From positions 51,634,855 through 51,698,854 of the forward strand of contig NC_044986.1 of assembly GCF_008728515.1 (NCBI RefSeq): 64,000 bases of DNA. Reading direction: 5' to 3'. Of this stretch, positions 1 to 11,016 are shown piece after piece (the stretch's first letter is position 1; every line of letters starts with the position of its first letter). Origin of the DNA: Papio anubis (Eukaryota > Chordata > Mammalia > Primates > Cercopithecidae). The notes under the pieces were generated by a model that saw only the letters and a program-made list of their open reading frames with translations, was not told where the DNA came from and made no database searches. Made by a program: the position numbers and the translations under genes.

Positions 1-869
1 TTTTCCATTTTCTGATAATTTGTTGGTCTACAGTATTACCTACCTTAGTTTAAATTAATGTGACATTCTATCATTTTACAATGAACGTGAGAACTTACCA
101 TGTCATTCTTTATTTTCTCCTCTCCAACCTTTGTGCAATTATTGTCACATATTTGACTTCTACACATTCTACAAACCCCACATTATATTGCTATTACTGT
201 TACAAACAGGCAATTATCCTTTAAAGGCATTTTTATAATACAAAAAATCTGACATATTTACCCATGTAGTAACCATGTAGTAACATTTAAATTTCAATTC
301 CAAATAGATTCAATACAAAAAAAATGTATATATACAACAGCTTTAAGTAAATCAAAAATTAAAATAGTGAATTTTTGTTGAAATGTTTGGTGACCAGATT
401 ATTCGCTATCTTCTTGAACGAAATGAAATCTTCTCACTGTTGTCTTTAATTTGTTTTTTTTTTTTTAATGTATGGAATTGCAATCACAATGAAACAGAAA
501 CAGCATAGCTTGTTTCCTGCCTACATAAAATCTTCTTGTCACGACTAAGGCTCCATCTCTCACTTCCAGAGTGTTGCTAATTTATGCTACTTGTGTTTCT
601 TAAAAATTACATCTGTGAGCTCTGAGGGAAAAAATTCAGGTCATAAAGCTAATAATTAGGACTTCCAAAAACTTAAAAACTTTAGCTAATTGGATATCTG
701 ATATCATTGGAATTAAAATTAATTTGAAATTCTAAAACTGTTAAACCTAATTATTTTCAAAATAGCAATCTACGTGGAATGTGCATGCTCCAAGCAAATC
801 TCTTAAGACAAATTTTCTTGTTATTACATTGTCCCACTAACTAAAACACAGTAAATGAGTAAGCTATTT
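1..869. other. AT-rich intergenic DNA, nothing recognised
   Basis: No open frame of note, no recognised interspersed repeat and no RNA gene. There are only short homopolymer runs, such as a T-run near 453-466. Confidence 0.6.
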
Positions 870-1150
870 CTGTGTTTTCCAAAATTTTATGTTACTTTTA
901 ATGGAATATTTCATGTATTCAAAAAGGAATGACAATAATACTAATAAATTTGAAACCCAAATGTCATCCCCGTAAAAAATTTAAAAAAAGAGCCCATATA
1001 GATTAGTAAAGCCTCTTACACAAATCTCCATGATTCCATTTCCCTCCTCTTTATCTTGTGGGTAACTATTATTCTATGCGTGAAGGTTGTCATTCTTATA
1101 TATATTGTTCCCAACAAACACTTATCTAAGCTCTAGGGAGACTGTAGTAA
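870..1150 (-). repeat. Possible ancient L1M 3'-end fragment (antisense)
   Basis: The order of words here (a 'ggaatgacaataatactaat' stretch, then 'cctctt', 'attccatttccctcc', 'gggtaactatta') resembles the antisense 3' untranslated region of old mammalian L1s. The match is diverged and from memory only; it could be another ancient repeat. Confidence 0.3.
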
Positions 1151-1256
1151 ATAATACTGTAAACATCTTCATGCATATATGTTTTGTCGGATTGTGAGAA
1201 GTACTATGAAAAATAAAGAAAGCAAGAGTAATTGGGATAGGCAGAGCTATCATTTA

Positions 1257-1279
1257 AACACACACACACCCCACACACA
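1257..1279. repeat. Short (CA)n-like microsatellite
   Basis: An interrupted CA tract of about 23 bp with a CCCC interruption in the middle. Confidence 0.7.
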
Positions 1280-1687
1280 AATCTCTCCAGTTATATACTC
1301 CTTCATTGACCTCATTGATCAGTGGATATTTCAGCAGGAATTGGAAGAAAGTAAAGGCATGTGGATATTTTGCAAAACAGAATTACAGATAAATGTTCAA
1401 AGATCTAAATCAGAACAATCTGTGTTTTTAAAATGAGGCTGGTGTGGCTGAGAAGAATGAGTTTTGGGTAAACTAGAAGATATGAAGTCACAGATTAATT
1501 GGGGTAGACAATATAAATATGATGTTTTAATAGATTTTGATTTTATTCTGAATGCTATGGAAGGCATTGCAGGGTTCTGAGTGGAGGATTGATATTTTCC
1601 AATTCACACTTCAAGAAAACACTTTGGCAGCTGTTGAAAACGTATTATTGGAAGGCAAGGTTGAAAAGTTGGAGACTTGTTTGGAGA

Positions 1688-1773
1688 CTATTACAAATAT
1701 GCAGGTAAGAGAACAATAGTGACTTGGGACCTATTACAAATATGCAGGTAAGAGAACAATAGTGACTTGGGAC
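1688..1773. repeat. Perfect 43-bp tandem duplication
   Basis: Bases 1688-1730 and 1731-1773 are identical over all 43 positions, directly head to tail. The unit begins 'ctattacaaat' and ends 'gacttgggac', is not low complexity, and contains 'gcaggtaaga', a strong match to the 5' splice-site consensus (AG|GTAAG), so the duplication doubles that motif. Perfect identity in otherwise unconstrained DNA suggests a recent event or a polymorphic VNTR-like allele. Confidence 0.95.
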
Positions 1774-1877
1774 CAAGTGGTAGGGATACAAATTAGATTG
1801 ATTCTGGGTATAATATGAAGAGATATTTCAGAGTTTTTCTGGTGCTTTAGATATCTGATATAAAACATACATTTTTC

Positions 1878-2490
1878 CTTACACACTGCCAGCAGAAATG
1901 TAAATTAGTTTTATCATTGTGTAAAGCTGTGTGGCGATTACTTGAAGAACTTAAAACAGAAGTAGCATTCAACCCAGTAATTTCATTATTGGGTATATAC
2001 CCAAAGGAACATAAGTTGTTCTACCATAAAGACACATGCATACATATATTCATTGCAGTACTATTCACAATACCAAAATCAGAGAATCAATCTAAATTCC
2101 CATTAATGGTAGATATGATAAAGAAAAGGTGGTAGGTATACCCCACTGAATACTACAAAACTATAATAAAGAACAAGATCATGCCCTTTGCAGGCAACAT
2201 GGATGGAATGGGAGGCCTGGCAAGGGCACCGTAACACTTTCACTCGTAAGGGGTAGCTAAACATTGAGTACACATGGACACGAAGAAAGTAACAAAAGAC
2301 ACCATGGCCCCCTTAAGGGTGGAGAATGAGAGGAGGGAGGTCATCAGAAAACTACCTATTGGGTACCATGCTTATTACCTGGGTGACAAAATAATCTGTA
2401 TATCAAATCCCTATGACATGCAATTTACCTGTATAACAAACCTGTCCATGTATCCCTGAACCTAAAATAAGAGTTAAAAAATAAAAATAA
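1878..2490 (+). mobile_element. LINE-1 3' end (end of ORF2 plus 3' UTR), degenerate
   Basis: Typical L1 ORF2 carboxy-terminal landmarks appear in order: 'tgtggcgatt', 'gggtatatacccaaagga', 'cattgcagtactattcacaa' and 'aacatggatgga'. An L1 3' UTR with 'cctgtataacaaacctg' and an A-rich end follows. The reverse transcriptase is absent, so the copy is 5'-truncated, and it has frameshifts and stops. Divergence looks higher than in L1PA copies, so it may be L1PB or L1MA. The short open frames here are L1 remnants, not genes. Confidence 0.85.
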
Positions 2491-2514
2491 CTAGAATAAA
2501 CATTTTCTATGTTT

Positions 2515-3050
2515 TGTGTAATCTTTTAACAAACATTTTTAATTTTAATGTAATCAAATGTATCATTCATTTTATGATTTATAATTTTTTATCCTCTTCT
2601 TCCCCAAGAACATAACTGCATTTCCCTAAACATTCTTGTAAATATTTATATTATTATTTCTATGATTTCAATTCATTTGGAATAATATCTTTGTGCCTGG
2701 TGCAAGGCAAGGATACTTGTTTGTTTTGCTCACATGTACAACCACTGTTACTGCACTGTTTATTGATCAATCCTTCTTTCTCCTGTTGAGAAGCAGTGCC
2801 TATGTTGTATATGAAGTCCTCATATATGTGTGGTTTATTTCTGGGTTCTATCATTTCTAACGCTTTTTATCTATATTTTAACATATTCGAAGCATTATTT
2901 ACTGCAGTTTGATAAATCGTAATACAGGAAAACAAATTCTCCACTTTTTCAAATGCTATTGCTTCTGTTCTTGGCTATTTATATCTCCATATTTATATTG
3001 AAATGAGTTTCATAATTTCCCAGTTATTATTAGTATAGTTTTTTATTAAA
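2515..3050 (-). mobile_element. Ancient L1M fragment (antisense)
   Basis: Read on the plus strand, this follows the antisense order of old L1 3' regions: a 'taattttaatgtaatcaa' segment, 'tgcctggtgcaaggcaagg', 'actgtttattgatcaatcctt', 'gtggtttatttctgggttct' and 'actgcagtttgataa'. It is strongly diverged and has no coding potential. Confidence 0.6.
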
Positions 3051-3192
3051 ATGTCAACTTAGGGGTTAAAACACAGAGATATTTAACATATTAACATCAG
3101 ATTTACATATCCACAGGCATAAAATATCTCTCTAGCTCTTCATTAACATCTTTCAAAAGCATATTTAATTATTCAATTACAAAGTCATGACA

Positions 3193-3211
<19 letters not shown>
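3193..3211. repeat. (TA)n microsatellite abutting an Alu tail
   Basis: About nine TA units lie directly beside the poly-T end of the adjacent antisense Alu. They may have grown from the AT-rich target site of that insertion. Confidence 0.85.
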
Positions 3212-3224
<13 letters not shown>

Positions 3225-3515
3225 CTTTTTTTTTTGAGACAGAGTCTTGCTCTGTTGCCCAGGCTGGAGTGCAGTGGCACAATATTGGCTCACTGCAACC
3301 TCTGCCTCCCGGGCTCAAGTGATTCTCCTGCCTCAGCCTCCCAAGTAGCTGGGATTACAGGTGTCCATCAGCATACCCGGTTAATTTTTGTATTTTTAGT
3401 AGAGATGGGGTTTTGTCATATTGGCCAGGCTGGTCTTGAACTCTGGACCTTGTGATCCACCTGCCTCGGCCTCCTAGAGAGCTGGGATTACAGGCGTGAG
3501 CTACTACGCCTGACC
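3211..3515 (-). mobile_element. Full-length Alu (antisense)
   Basis: A poly-T tail with one C interruption is followed by 'gagacagagtcttgctctgt', 'gcccaggctggagtgcagtgg' (split here by one variant base), both monomers and a terminal 'cgcctgacc'. 'tgatattataat' right after the Alu and 'tgacattatata' before its tail are a plausible imperfect target-site duplication. Open frames on either strand here are typical Alu artefacts. Confidence 0.95.
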
Positions 3516-6476
3516 TGATATTATAATATTTAAACTCAAAACTTTTAATAGTGAAAAATCTAATTTTAAGATACACTTATTTTATGAAAACACGAATAGT
3601 CATGTACTTAAAGAATATAAATGCATACAGTTGGTAAATTATAATGAGGGAAAGTTTGGCTGAGGCAAAGTTTTAGTCAGGGAAGGAAGATGGAAATGTG
3701 TAATGTAAGAAATCAAAAGGAATTTAAGTGAAATAAATCAGAAAAAAATAATAAATAAAGAATGATGCTTTGTGGGGTAAAGAAAAAATAAGGTTCAAGG
3801 CTTTCATAAACATAGATACTATATAGATATATACCTATTTTGTATAAGCTTAAAGGTACGAAGATATTGATACAAACAACCCACATTGGTTACCCGGAGG
3901 GCATGGCATTACAAGAGTAATTGGAGAAGAAGAGAATATTAGCTATTATTTTTAATATATCACAGTATTTTCACCTTGCATTTTTGACAATGTATTGTTA
4001 CTTTGAAAATTATCAAATAGTTAATTAAATGATTTAAAAGCATACAAATTAGTGAGAACATTTGGTACAGTTGGCCATTAGCTAACAACTCTGTTGTTAA
4101 CATTTGGAATAATAACCAAGATTTCATCTACCTTCCTCTTCCATTTTTCCTTAATCCAAAAAACACAAATCAGGGAAACTGAGATTCATTGCTTAACTCC
4201 CATCCTCCTGCTCTGCAAAGTATTGCCTCAATTAAATTTTTAAAAATTAAGAATGGAAAATTTAAAATGGGAAAAAAAAGTGGAAAATCAGGGTAACTAA
4301 CAATGAGACAGGGAGAAACAGAGAAAAGGTATGAGAAATGAAAACAAAATCTATAGAACTTGGGACTTATAACTCTCATAAAAAGCCATAGATAGTACAT
4401 TGGCAGAGAAGTTACATATATTTACAATAATAAAGGCACATGAATAGAATTTTTTCAATGCTGTAAAAGAATTTTGCATAATTACTTGTAATAGAGAAAT
4501 TTTTTTCCCACATGCTATGAAAGAGTTGAATGCATGGCAAAAGTAGTTTCCATGTCAACTTTTATTAATCAAGTTATATCCAATGTGTTAATATTCTAAA
4601 ATAACATTCCATAGCCACAAATAAAAGTTCATCATTTTTAAAATTTTGTTTACCTATTTCTATATTTGTTTATTTTATTCATAGCAGTAGTATCTGATCT
4701 TTTTAACCCAATGCCAAAAATTCTTAATTATGGAAATTAATTAAAGCAATTAACATATATCCAACCTAGTTAAGGAGTTTGATATTACTGTTGTAAAGGG
4801 AGGACTGACCCTTTCAAATCAAACATAAATACTTTATTTAGAAGGCCCTGGATTTCCAGTTCCTTATTTTAAGATTCCCTTAGTGAAATATTAAAACATA
4901 AATTAGAAAAGATAAATACCAGAATAAACATACAAGAAACATATTACACATATCAGTGCCTTTACAATTCTAAGACAAAATTGTTTTGGTTAAAACATTT
5001 AAATAAGTTTTCAGTTTTAATGAAACAGGAATTTCAATGCTGTATTATAAACATTTTAAACATTATGACATACAAGTTATTATATCTTGTATAAATACTG
5101 TTTAATAAGACGTAGGTTTATTTTTGGCTTTTGTTTCGATTAATTTTGTTTTCTCTTGGGCTTTAGTTTGTTTCCAGAGAATGCTTTACTGATTATTTAG
5201 AAAAATGGAATGAAATTATCCTAGGAGATCCTAATTACCATCAGTGAGAAGTTTAAGTTCAGTTCACAAAGACTCCATCCTACTGAGTTATAAGTTTATA
5301 TAAGAAAATAAATCTACCGATACTAATTGTCTTGGCAAATTTGCATAAAGATAATTAATTTATTATGTACTTATAGAAAGTGCAAAGTATTTAAAAACTG
5401 GCATTTCTGTCCAGTTAGGTAAATTTTGTAATTGGTAACTATCAAGATAGGTGGTTATAAGTGGGAACATTTACTGTGCTTGAAAAAAATCCATTGTATT
5501 ATTCAGAAAAAAATAATAATTTTGCCTCCACTATAACGAAAACTTCATAAAGGGTTATCTTCTGTTGAAAATGTTTTCATTGATTTCTATCACATCTTAA
5601 TTTCTGAATTCTGTATATATTTTACATGTCAAATTTTACCTTGGAAGAGTAATTTTGTTCCCATATTTGTGGGTGATTTCCACATGTGGTTTTGTCCTAG
5701 TTTTGGTTTCACATAATATAAAAGCGATGAATATAATGATGGCCATACAATTTGAATCTCTCCATCTTCTTTTTAGAAGTTACACACGAACAGAAAAATC
5801 AAATACCATCACTCTTATCCCAAATTTACAGAGGAAATAGGAGACAAAAGGATCTCAAGTTTCAATATACATGTAATTGGAGAAATGAATAAGAGCTGCT
5901 GAGTCAGCCCCTTAGCAGAGAATCAGGCAGGGCATGCACAGAAAAGGAGAGTTTGGACCCTTTAAAGTGGATAAGCCCTGAAAATATACCCACAGCTTCC
6001 ACCCAGAAGATTATTCTCCACACCTAAGTGAAACATTTTAAAGGAAATTTGAGTTCTGGAGGTTCAGAAGAATAGTTACAAGGAAGCTAAAAGGAAAGGG
6101 CTTGGAAAGTGTGGAGGTTCAAGCTCACAGTTTTGGAACAGAGGCACCTCGGATGGTGATGTCTGGTTTTGTAAAGAAGGCTAATAAAGAAAAAAATGGC
6201 TCTATTTATATAAGTACTAAAGGTTTAGAAAACAGAAAGCACTATTCATTGAAGATATGACACTTCTCTCTAGAAACAATAGAAGTAGTAAAAGAAACAA
6301 AAATTCAAACTAAATATGCCATCTAACCCTTCTCCCATAGGGTTTCTAACTATAGCTGATCTAGAAACACAACACAAATGTGTGTAAAGTGAGGGTATGA
6401 AGAAGACATCAGAATGAAGCATCGTTAAAAAGTACCACAAAGAACAGAAGATAAATGGACCAAATGGATCACATTG
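3516..6476. other. AT-rich intergenic DNA, no recognised gene
   Basis: About 3 kb without an interspersed repeat I can name and without a credible open frame; the longest is 76 codons with no recognisable domain. The stretch at 5880-6200 is somewhat less AT-rich but shows no splice-site-bounded coding frame. Confidence 0.5.
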
Positions 6477-6489
6477 TCTTTCTTATTTC
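6477..6489. repeat. Target-site duplication, left copy
   Basis: The 13-mer 'tctttcttatttc' here recurs at 6990-7002, just beyond the 5' end of the adjacent antisense Alu. It marks the insertion boundaries and shows that the pyrimidine tract between is the Alu's own expanded tail. Confidence 0.75.
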
Positions 6490-6536
6490 CTTCCTTCCAT
6501 CCTCCCTCCCTCCTTTCCTCCCTCCCTCCCTTTCTC

Positions 6537-6588
<52 letters not shown>

Positions 6589-6648
6589 TTCCCTTCCTCC
6601 CTTCCTCCCTTCCTCCCTTCCTTCTCTTCCTCTCTTCCTCTCTTCCTC

Positions 6649-6683
<35 letters not shown>

Positions 6684-6698
6684 CTCTTTCTATCTTTC
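6490..6698. repeat. Polypyrimidine microsatellite (TTTC/TTCC/CCTTCCT)n, expanded Alu tail
   Basis: About 209 bp almost free of purines, in blocks: TTCC/CCCTCC, then (TTTC)n, then CCCTTCCT units, then TTCCTC and (TTTC)n again. It lies between the left target-site duplication and the Alu body, so it is the poly(A) tail of the antisense Alu grown into a compound microsatellite. Overlapping Ser/Phe/Leu or Lys/Glu/Arg frames are artefacts. Confidence 0.9.
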
Positions 6699-6987
6699 TT
6701 CAGATGGAGTTTTCCTCTTGTTGCCCAGGCTGTAGTGCAATGGCGCAATCTTGGCTCACCACAACCTCTGCCTCCTGGGTTCAAGCAATTTTCCTGCCTC
6801 AGCCTAGCCTCCCAAGTAGCTAGGATTATAGGCATGCGCCACCATGCCCCGTTAATTTTGTATTTTTAGTAGACAGGGGTTTTCTCCATGTTGGTCATGC
6901 TGGTCTCAAACTACCGACCTCAAGTGATCCGCCCACCTAAGCCTCCCAAAGTGTTGGGATTACAGGCATGAGCCCCTGTGCCTGGCC
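6699..6987 (-). mobile_element. Full-length Alu (antisense)
   Basis: Starts 'cagatggagttttcctcttg', contains 'gcctcagcctagcctcccaa' (a small internal duplication of 'gcct') and ends 'gtgcctggcc'. It is flanked by the 13-bp target-site duplication at 6477-6489 and 6990-7002. Confidence 0.95.
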
Positions 6988-7033
6988 TCTCTTTCTTATT
7001 TCTAAGAGATTATATTTAAGAAAAAAAATGTTA

Positions 7034-7051
7034 TACACACACACACACACA
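7034..7051. repeat. Short (CA)n microsatellite
   Basis: About nine AC units in a row within AT-rich DNA. Confidence 0.85.
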
Positions 7052-7682
7052 AAATAGCTACATGCTCATTAAATACTATTTTACTATGCCACCTAAGCAT
7101 ATGTTACAACTGTTAACACTATTCTATATATGATATAAAATATCTTTCCCCCGGATTATAAAGGATTGAAAATAACATTTATTAAATATGAAATTTTCAA
7201 TCAGTAGGAAATAAGTTAAAGTCAATACAACAGTCAACTCAGTATCTACATTGTTTTATACCTTTATTAAATAAGAATCTGCTGATTAGTCTGAAGTATA
7301 ATGGCTAAAGCAATATATTTATACTGTCATCCTATTAATCACAATTCCTTGAGAAAATTGTCACAGATTATTTTTTCCTCCACAAATAAGCTAACAATAA
7401 AAAGAGGTAAAATATAGATGATAAAATACAGGAAAAACGTAGAAGAGATGCCTGAGCACAAAAAGAAACAATTCAGAACGAGGAACATTGAATATAGAAG
7501 GAGAAAGGGAAAAGAAATAGAAATGAAATCACACATTAAAAATGATCACAGAAACAGGAAAATGGCATATATTGAAGACTGGAAATAGAACAAAATTAAT
7601 ATTTAAAAAGAAATCCTTCCTGAAATGGAGTCGGGGCCTTTGAATCCACATAATTCATGGTTTCAGAACTTGCCAGGGAAAA
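7052..7682. other. AT-rich intergenic DNA
   Basis: No recognised gene. The purine-rich 7400-7600 part could be a diverged L1M stretch, but I cannot support that. Confidence 0.5.
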
Positions 7683-7980
7683 TATTATTATTATTATCAT
7701 TTATTTATTTTATTTTATTTTATTTTATTTTTTGAGACGGGGTCTCCCTCTGTCACCCAGGCTGGAGTGCAGTGTTGGGATCTCGGCTGACTGTAAACTC
7801 CGCCTCCCAGGTTCACATAATTCTCCCGCCTCTGCCTCCAGAGTAGCTAGGACTACAGGTGCCCGCCACCACTACTGGCTAGTTTTGGTTTTTGCATTTT
7901 TAGTAGAGATGGGGTTTCACCGTGTTAGCCAGGATGGTCTTGATCTCCTGACCTTGTGATCTGCCCGCCTTAGTCTCCCA
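7683..7980 (-). mobile_element. Alu with (TTA)/(TTTTA) tail, 5' end missing (antisense)
   Basis: A tail of (TTA)n then (TTTTA)n occupies 7683-7732, followed by a normal Alu body from 'tttgagacgg'. The body stops at 'gtctccca' (7980), so about 40 bp of the Alu 5' end is absent. The missing end could be 5' truncation at insertion or a later deletion; a hairpin-like inverted repeat lies at the junction. Confidence 0.9.
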
Positions 7981-8029
7981 AATTATTTTTTCCAATCAAA
8001 ATCATTTTTGACTGGAAAAATTTGTTTTT

Positions 8030-8420
8030 AACAGTCAAAATATATGAACCTCCAAGTAAAACAGACCAAGTCACATACACAGGAAAGAAAATGAGGCATG
8101 AGTCAGAATTCTGGATGGCAACATACAGGGTATGACAGCACGGAAGTAACAAGAAGAAATCCATGATTTCTTTCACTGGACAAGCATAGATCCACCTAAG
8201 CTGACCTTCAAGTATAAAGGCTACAGAAATAAAGTTCCAAATATGCCACAATATAATTAGCATTGTGCCTAAGAGCCACTATTACTAGAGAACCTACTAG
8301 AGAATGACCTTCATTCCAGAAAACATAAGTAGAAAAAAAATGAGCAAAATAATTAATTAATGTAGCTGAAGATTTTAGATTAAAATAAAGGTTGGGGAGA
8401 GGGATAAGAGTAAATATGCA
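8030..8420 (+). mobile_element. Probable ancient L1M remnant (part 1)
   Basis: The words 'ttcaagtataaaggc', 'gaacctactagagaatga' and 'aaataaag' fall in the order expected in the ORF1-end or spacer region of old L1M elements. The sequence is highly diverged and non-coding. It is interrupted by the MADE1 element at 8421. Confidence 0.5.
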
Positions 8421-8500
8421 TTAGGTTGGTGCAAAAGTTATTGCAGTTTATGCCATTTTTTTAAATGATGAAAACCGCAATTACTTTTGCACCAACTTAA
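8421..8500. mobile_element. MADE1: MADE1 mariner-type MITE (Hsmar1-derived)
   Basis: An 80-bp near-palindrome: the left end reads 'ttaggttggtgcaaaagt' and the right end 'acttttgcaccaacttaa', its reverse complement with one change. This is the diagnostic structure of MADE1, the short non-autonomous relative of Hsmar1. A TA follows on the right (8501-8502); the left TA appears mutated to CA. MADE1 copies are the established source of the miR-548 family. The right arm keeps 'aaaaccgcaattactttt', similar to miR-548 3p arms; the left arm and the loop side have drifted. Confidence 0.97.
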
Positions 8501-9480
8501 TATTATGACAAATTAGAAACACATAACTGAAATATGGATGAAGAAGGGAGAAGAGACAAACAGAAATCACTCACTGATTGCTTGGAGGTAATAGGTGGAA
8601 GTCTGAGATATAATTCAAAGCTGACAAACAGGATAGCAGAATTGAAATAAGGGAAAGGTAATAAGGCTACTATAGGAAGTTTTAGTATGGAAGCAAACAC
8701 TAGAATGAAACAGAATTTCCCAAGGAAAAAAAGTAAAATAAAACTCTAAAATTTAAGATTGCAATGAAACTGAAAACACAATAAATAATTCAGTGTATAT
8801 ATAATACAAAGTGTATAGTAGCAAAATATTTTATTGAAGAACTGAGACAAGAGGTCCATTGTACTGATGAATGCAAATAAGCTTAGCTCACTTATTAAAA
8901 GCAAAATGTGTTGTTATTGGCATATGTAGAAAAACCTAACTCTTATATAAAAGACATATTTTACTTGTAATTGGAATGGATTTTAAAAATGGTCAATATA
9001 ATGCAAAACAAATGTGAACAAAAAATAAACTGAGGGTGATGATATGGATATCTGACAAGTTATAATTTACATCAAATAATAAAATGGAACGAAGTAGGAC
9101 ACCAAACAACACAGCAGTGAGCAATACTCTTCATAATGTCAAACAATTAAAATAAAAGAACAGAAATGCACTAGTTATATGCAACTTTGACATATTTCTC
9201 TTAGTGCGAAACAAATCATGTGGACAAGAAATGCATAAGAGTATAGACAAGCCAACTGATCAAGTTAATGAGGTAGTTATTGTGGATTTTTTATTAGATA
9301 TAGAACTAAAAATTTAGAAAAGTGGCAAAGTAAACAAAATGAGAGAAAGATATAAGCAAAATGGTATATTTTAATACAGAAAAACACTGAGGCCAATAAA
9401 TATGCTGTTTCTTTGAAAAATATCTAAATTCAGAAAAGAAGAAGTCAGAAATGTACACACACACCAAAAATAATAAGGGG
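8501..9480 (+). mobile_element. Probable ancient L1M remnant (part 2, ORF2-like)
   Basis: A-rich sequence resembling, with heavy decay, the spacer and early ORF2 of old L1s (a 'cacttattaaaagc' segment, 'gacaagttataatttacatc', a 'tagttattgtggatttt' segment). Stops in all frames. The call rests on word order and is uncertain. Confidence 0.4.
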
Positions 9481-9585
9481 AAAGAAATAATTGGTACTCT
9501 AAAAATTGATCATATGATTGAGTCTTTCTTTACATAACTAACTGTAACAGAGTCAAGAGGCCAGGAGTAAAAAGCACTCAGGGCA

Positions 9586-9946
9586 TGTATTAGTCTGTTT
9601 TCACACTGCTGATAAAGACATACCTGAGACTGGGTAATTAATAAAGAAAAAGAAGTTTAAGGACTCACAGTACCACGTGGCTGGGGAGGCTTAACAATCA
9701 TATCGGAAGACAAAAGGCACATCTCACAAGGTTCCAGACAAGAGAGAATGAGGACCAAGTAAAAGGGGGTTCCCTACATAAAACCATTAGATCTGATGAG
9801 ACATATTGGCTACCATGAGAACAGTATAGGGCAACTGTCCCCATGATTCAATTATCTCCCACCAGGTCCCTCCACACCACATATGGGAATTATGGAAGCC
9901 ACAATTCAAGATGAGATTTGGGTGGGGACACAGCCAAACCATATCA
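9586..9946 (-). mobile_element. Solo MaLR LTR (THE1/MSTA-like), antisense
   Basis: Runs from 'tgtattagtctgttttcaca' to 'gccaaaccatatca', the reverse complement of a THE1/MST LTR that begins TGATATGG and ends ...AATACA. It includes the hallmark 'ttcaattatctcccaccagg' and 'gatgagatttgggtgggg'. At 361 bp it is a complete LTR with no internal region, so it is a solo LTR. The flanks 'gggca' (9581-9585) and 'tggca' (9947-9951) match at 4 of 5 positions, as expected for the 5-bp duplication of this class. Confidence 0.92.
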
Positions 9947-9965
9947 TGGCACAAAACATTAAGAA

Positions 9966-10269
9966 TGTAATTCTCTACAAGCCTAATTTCTGAAACAGTC
10001 TGTTCTTACCTAAAAGTAGTTTTACCTAATAGCTCCTGAAACAACCAGCTGTAACTCTAAGACTAGTTATACCCATCTCTGTAACCAATCAGAACTTGCC
10101 TATTAACTTTCTTTCAAAACAATAAATAACATTTCTTCTTTTTATAAAATCTCCAATCTTGTCTTCGTTCTTTGGACATACTGAAGACCACCTAGCCTTT
10201 GTGTTTGTTCTGAATTGCAAATTTTCGTTTCCCAAATAAAACATTTAAACTTAGAGATTGTCTGTTACA
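9966..10269 (+). mobile_element. Possible retroviral LTR, family not assigned
   Basis: Begins TG and ends CA. It has a 'tttataaaat' TATA-like box near 10141, an R-like 'gttctttggacatactgaag' block, and an AATAAA at 10235-10240 followed about 30 bp later by the end. This is the layout of a solo class I LTR. I could not place it in a family and saw no clear target-site duplication. Confidence 0.5.
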
Positions 10270-10562
10270 GTACACTGGAAATTTAAAACAACAAATTTGA
10301 AAGAGCAAAGGAAAGGAAGGAAGGAAACTAATTAAATTAGTCACTTTTTCTAAGAAAATGTATTTCATAAAAACTGCAGCAGAGACAGAAGGTTTAATTT
10401 GCAATTTTCTAAGTAGTGGGATTTATCTAAGACCTCTTTCCTACCCACACTAAGACACAGTCTCACATATTTTCAAAGGGGAATCCTACCACACCTTCAG
10501 AAACCAGATAATCCTAACAACATTTTAAGAAGCACAGAAAAAGTGAAAGTAGCAATGATACC

Positions 10563-11016
10563 TGTGGTAGAGTGAATGTTGGCTCAAAAAACATATGACA
10601 GTCTCCTAACCCTGGAACCTGTGAATGTGATCTTATTTGAAAAAGAACCTTTGCAGATGTAATTAAGTTAAGGACTTGAGATGCAGAGATTATTGTAGAA
10701 TATCCAGGTGGGCCTTACATGGCATCACAAGTGTTCTTATACGAGGAGGCAGAGGGAAATTGGACACATAGAGAGAGCAGAAGGCTATGTGAAGATGAAA
10801 CAGAAGGACACGAGGCCACATGCCAAGGAATGCTGACAATCACCAGTAGGTGGAAGAGGCAAGGAATGGATTATCTGTCGAGCTACTAAAGGACATGTGG
10901 CTCTGCTGGCGGCTGAGATTTGGCATTCTGGCCTCAAAAATCTGTGGGAAAGTAAATAGTTATTAAATTATCAAGTTTGTAGTCATTTGTTGGCAGCCAC
11001 AGGAAACGAATAGGTA
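10563..11016 (+). mobile_element. MLT1-type MaLR LTR
   Basis: Matches the MLT1 order: 'gaacctgtgaatgtgatctt', 'tttgcagatgtaattaagtt', 'ggtgggcctta', 'gtgttctta', 'ggaaattggacaca', 'gtgaagatgaa', 'ggcagccacaggaaac'. About 450 bp, full LTR length. The typical AATAAA is degraded ('agtaaatag'). Confidence 0.9.

Noticed and set aside
3234..3576. Alu-derived open frames, as also at 7657-7959, 20231-20503, 38880-39110 and 39328-39654
   Set aside because: Common spurious Alu peptides; no start context or splice structure supporting exonisation.
6425..6869. Open frames of 122-136 codons on both strands
   Set aside because: They span the polypyrimidine tract and an Alu; artefacts of simple repeats.
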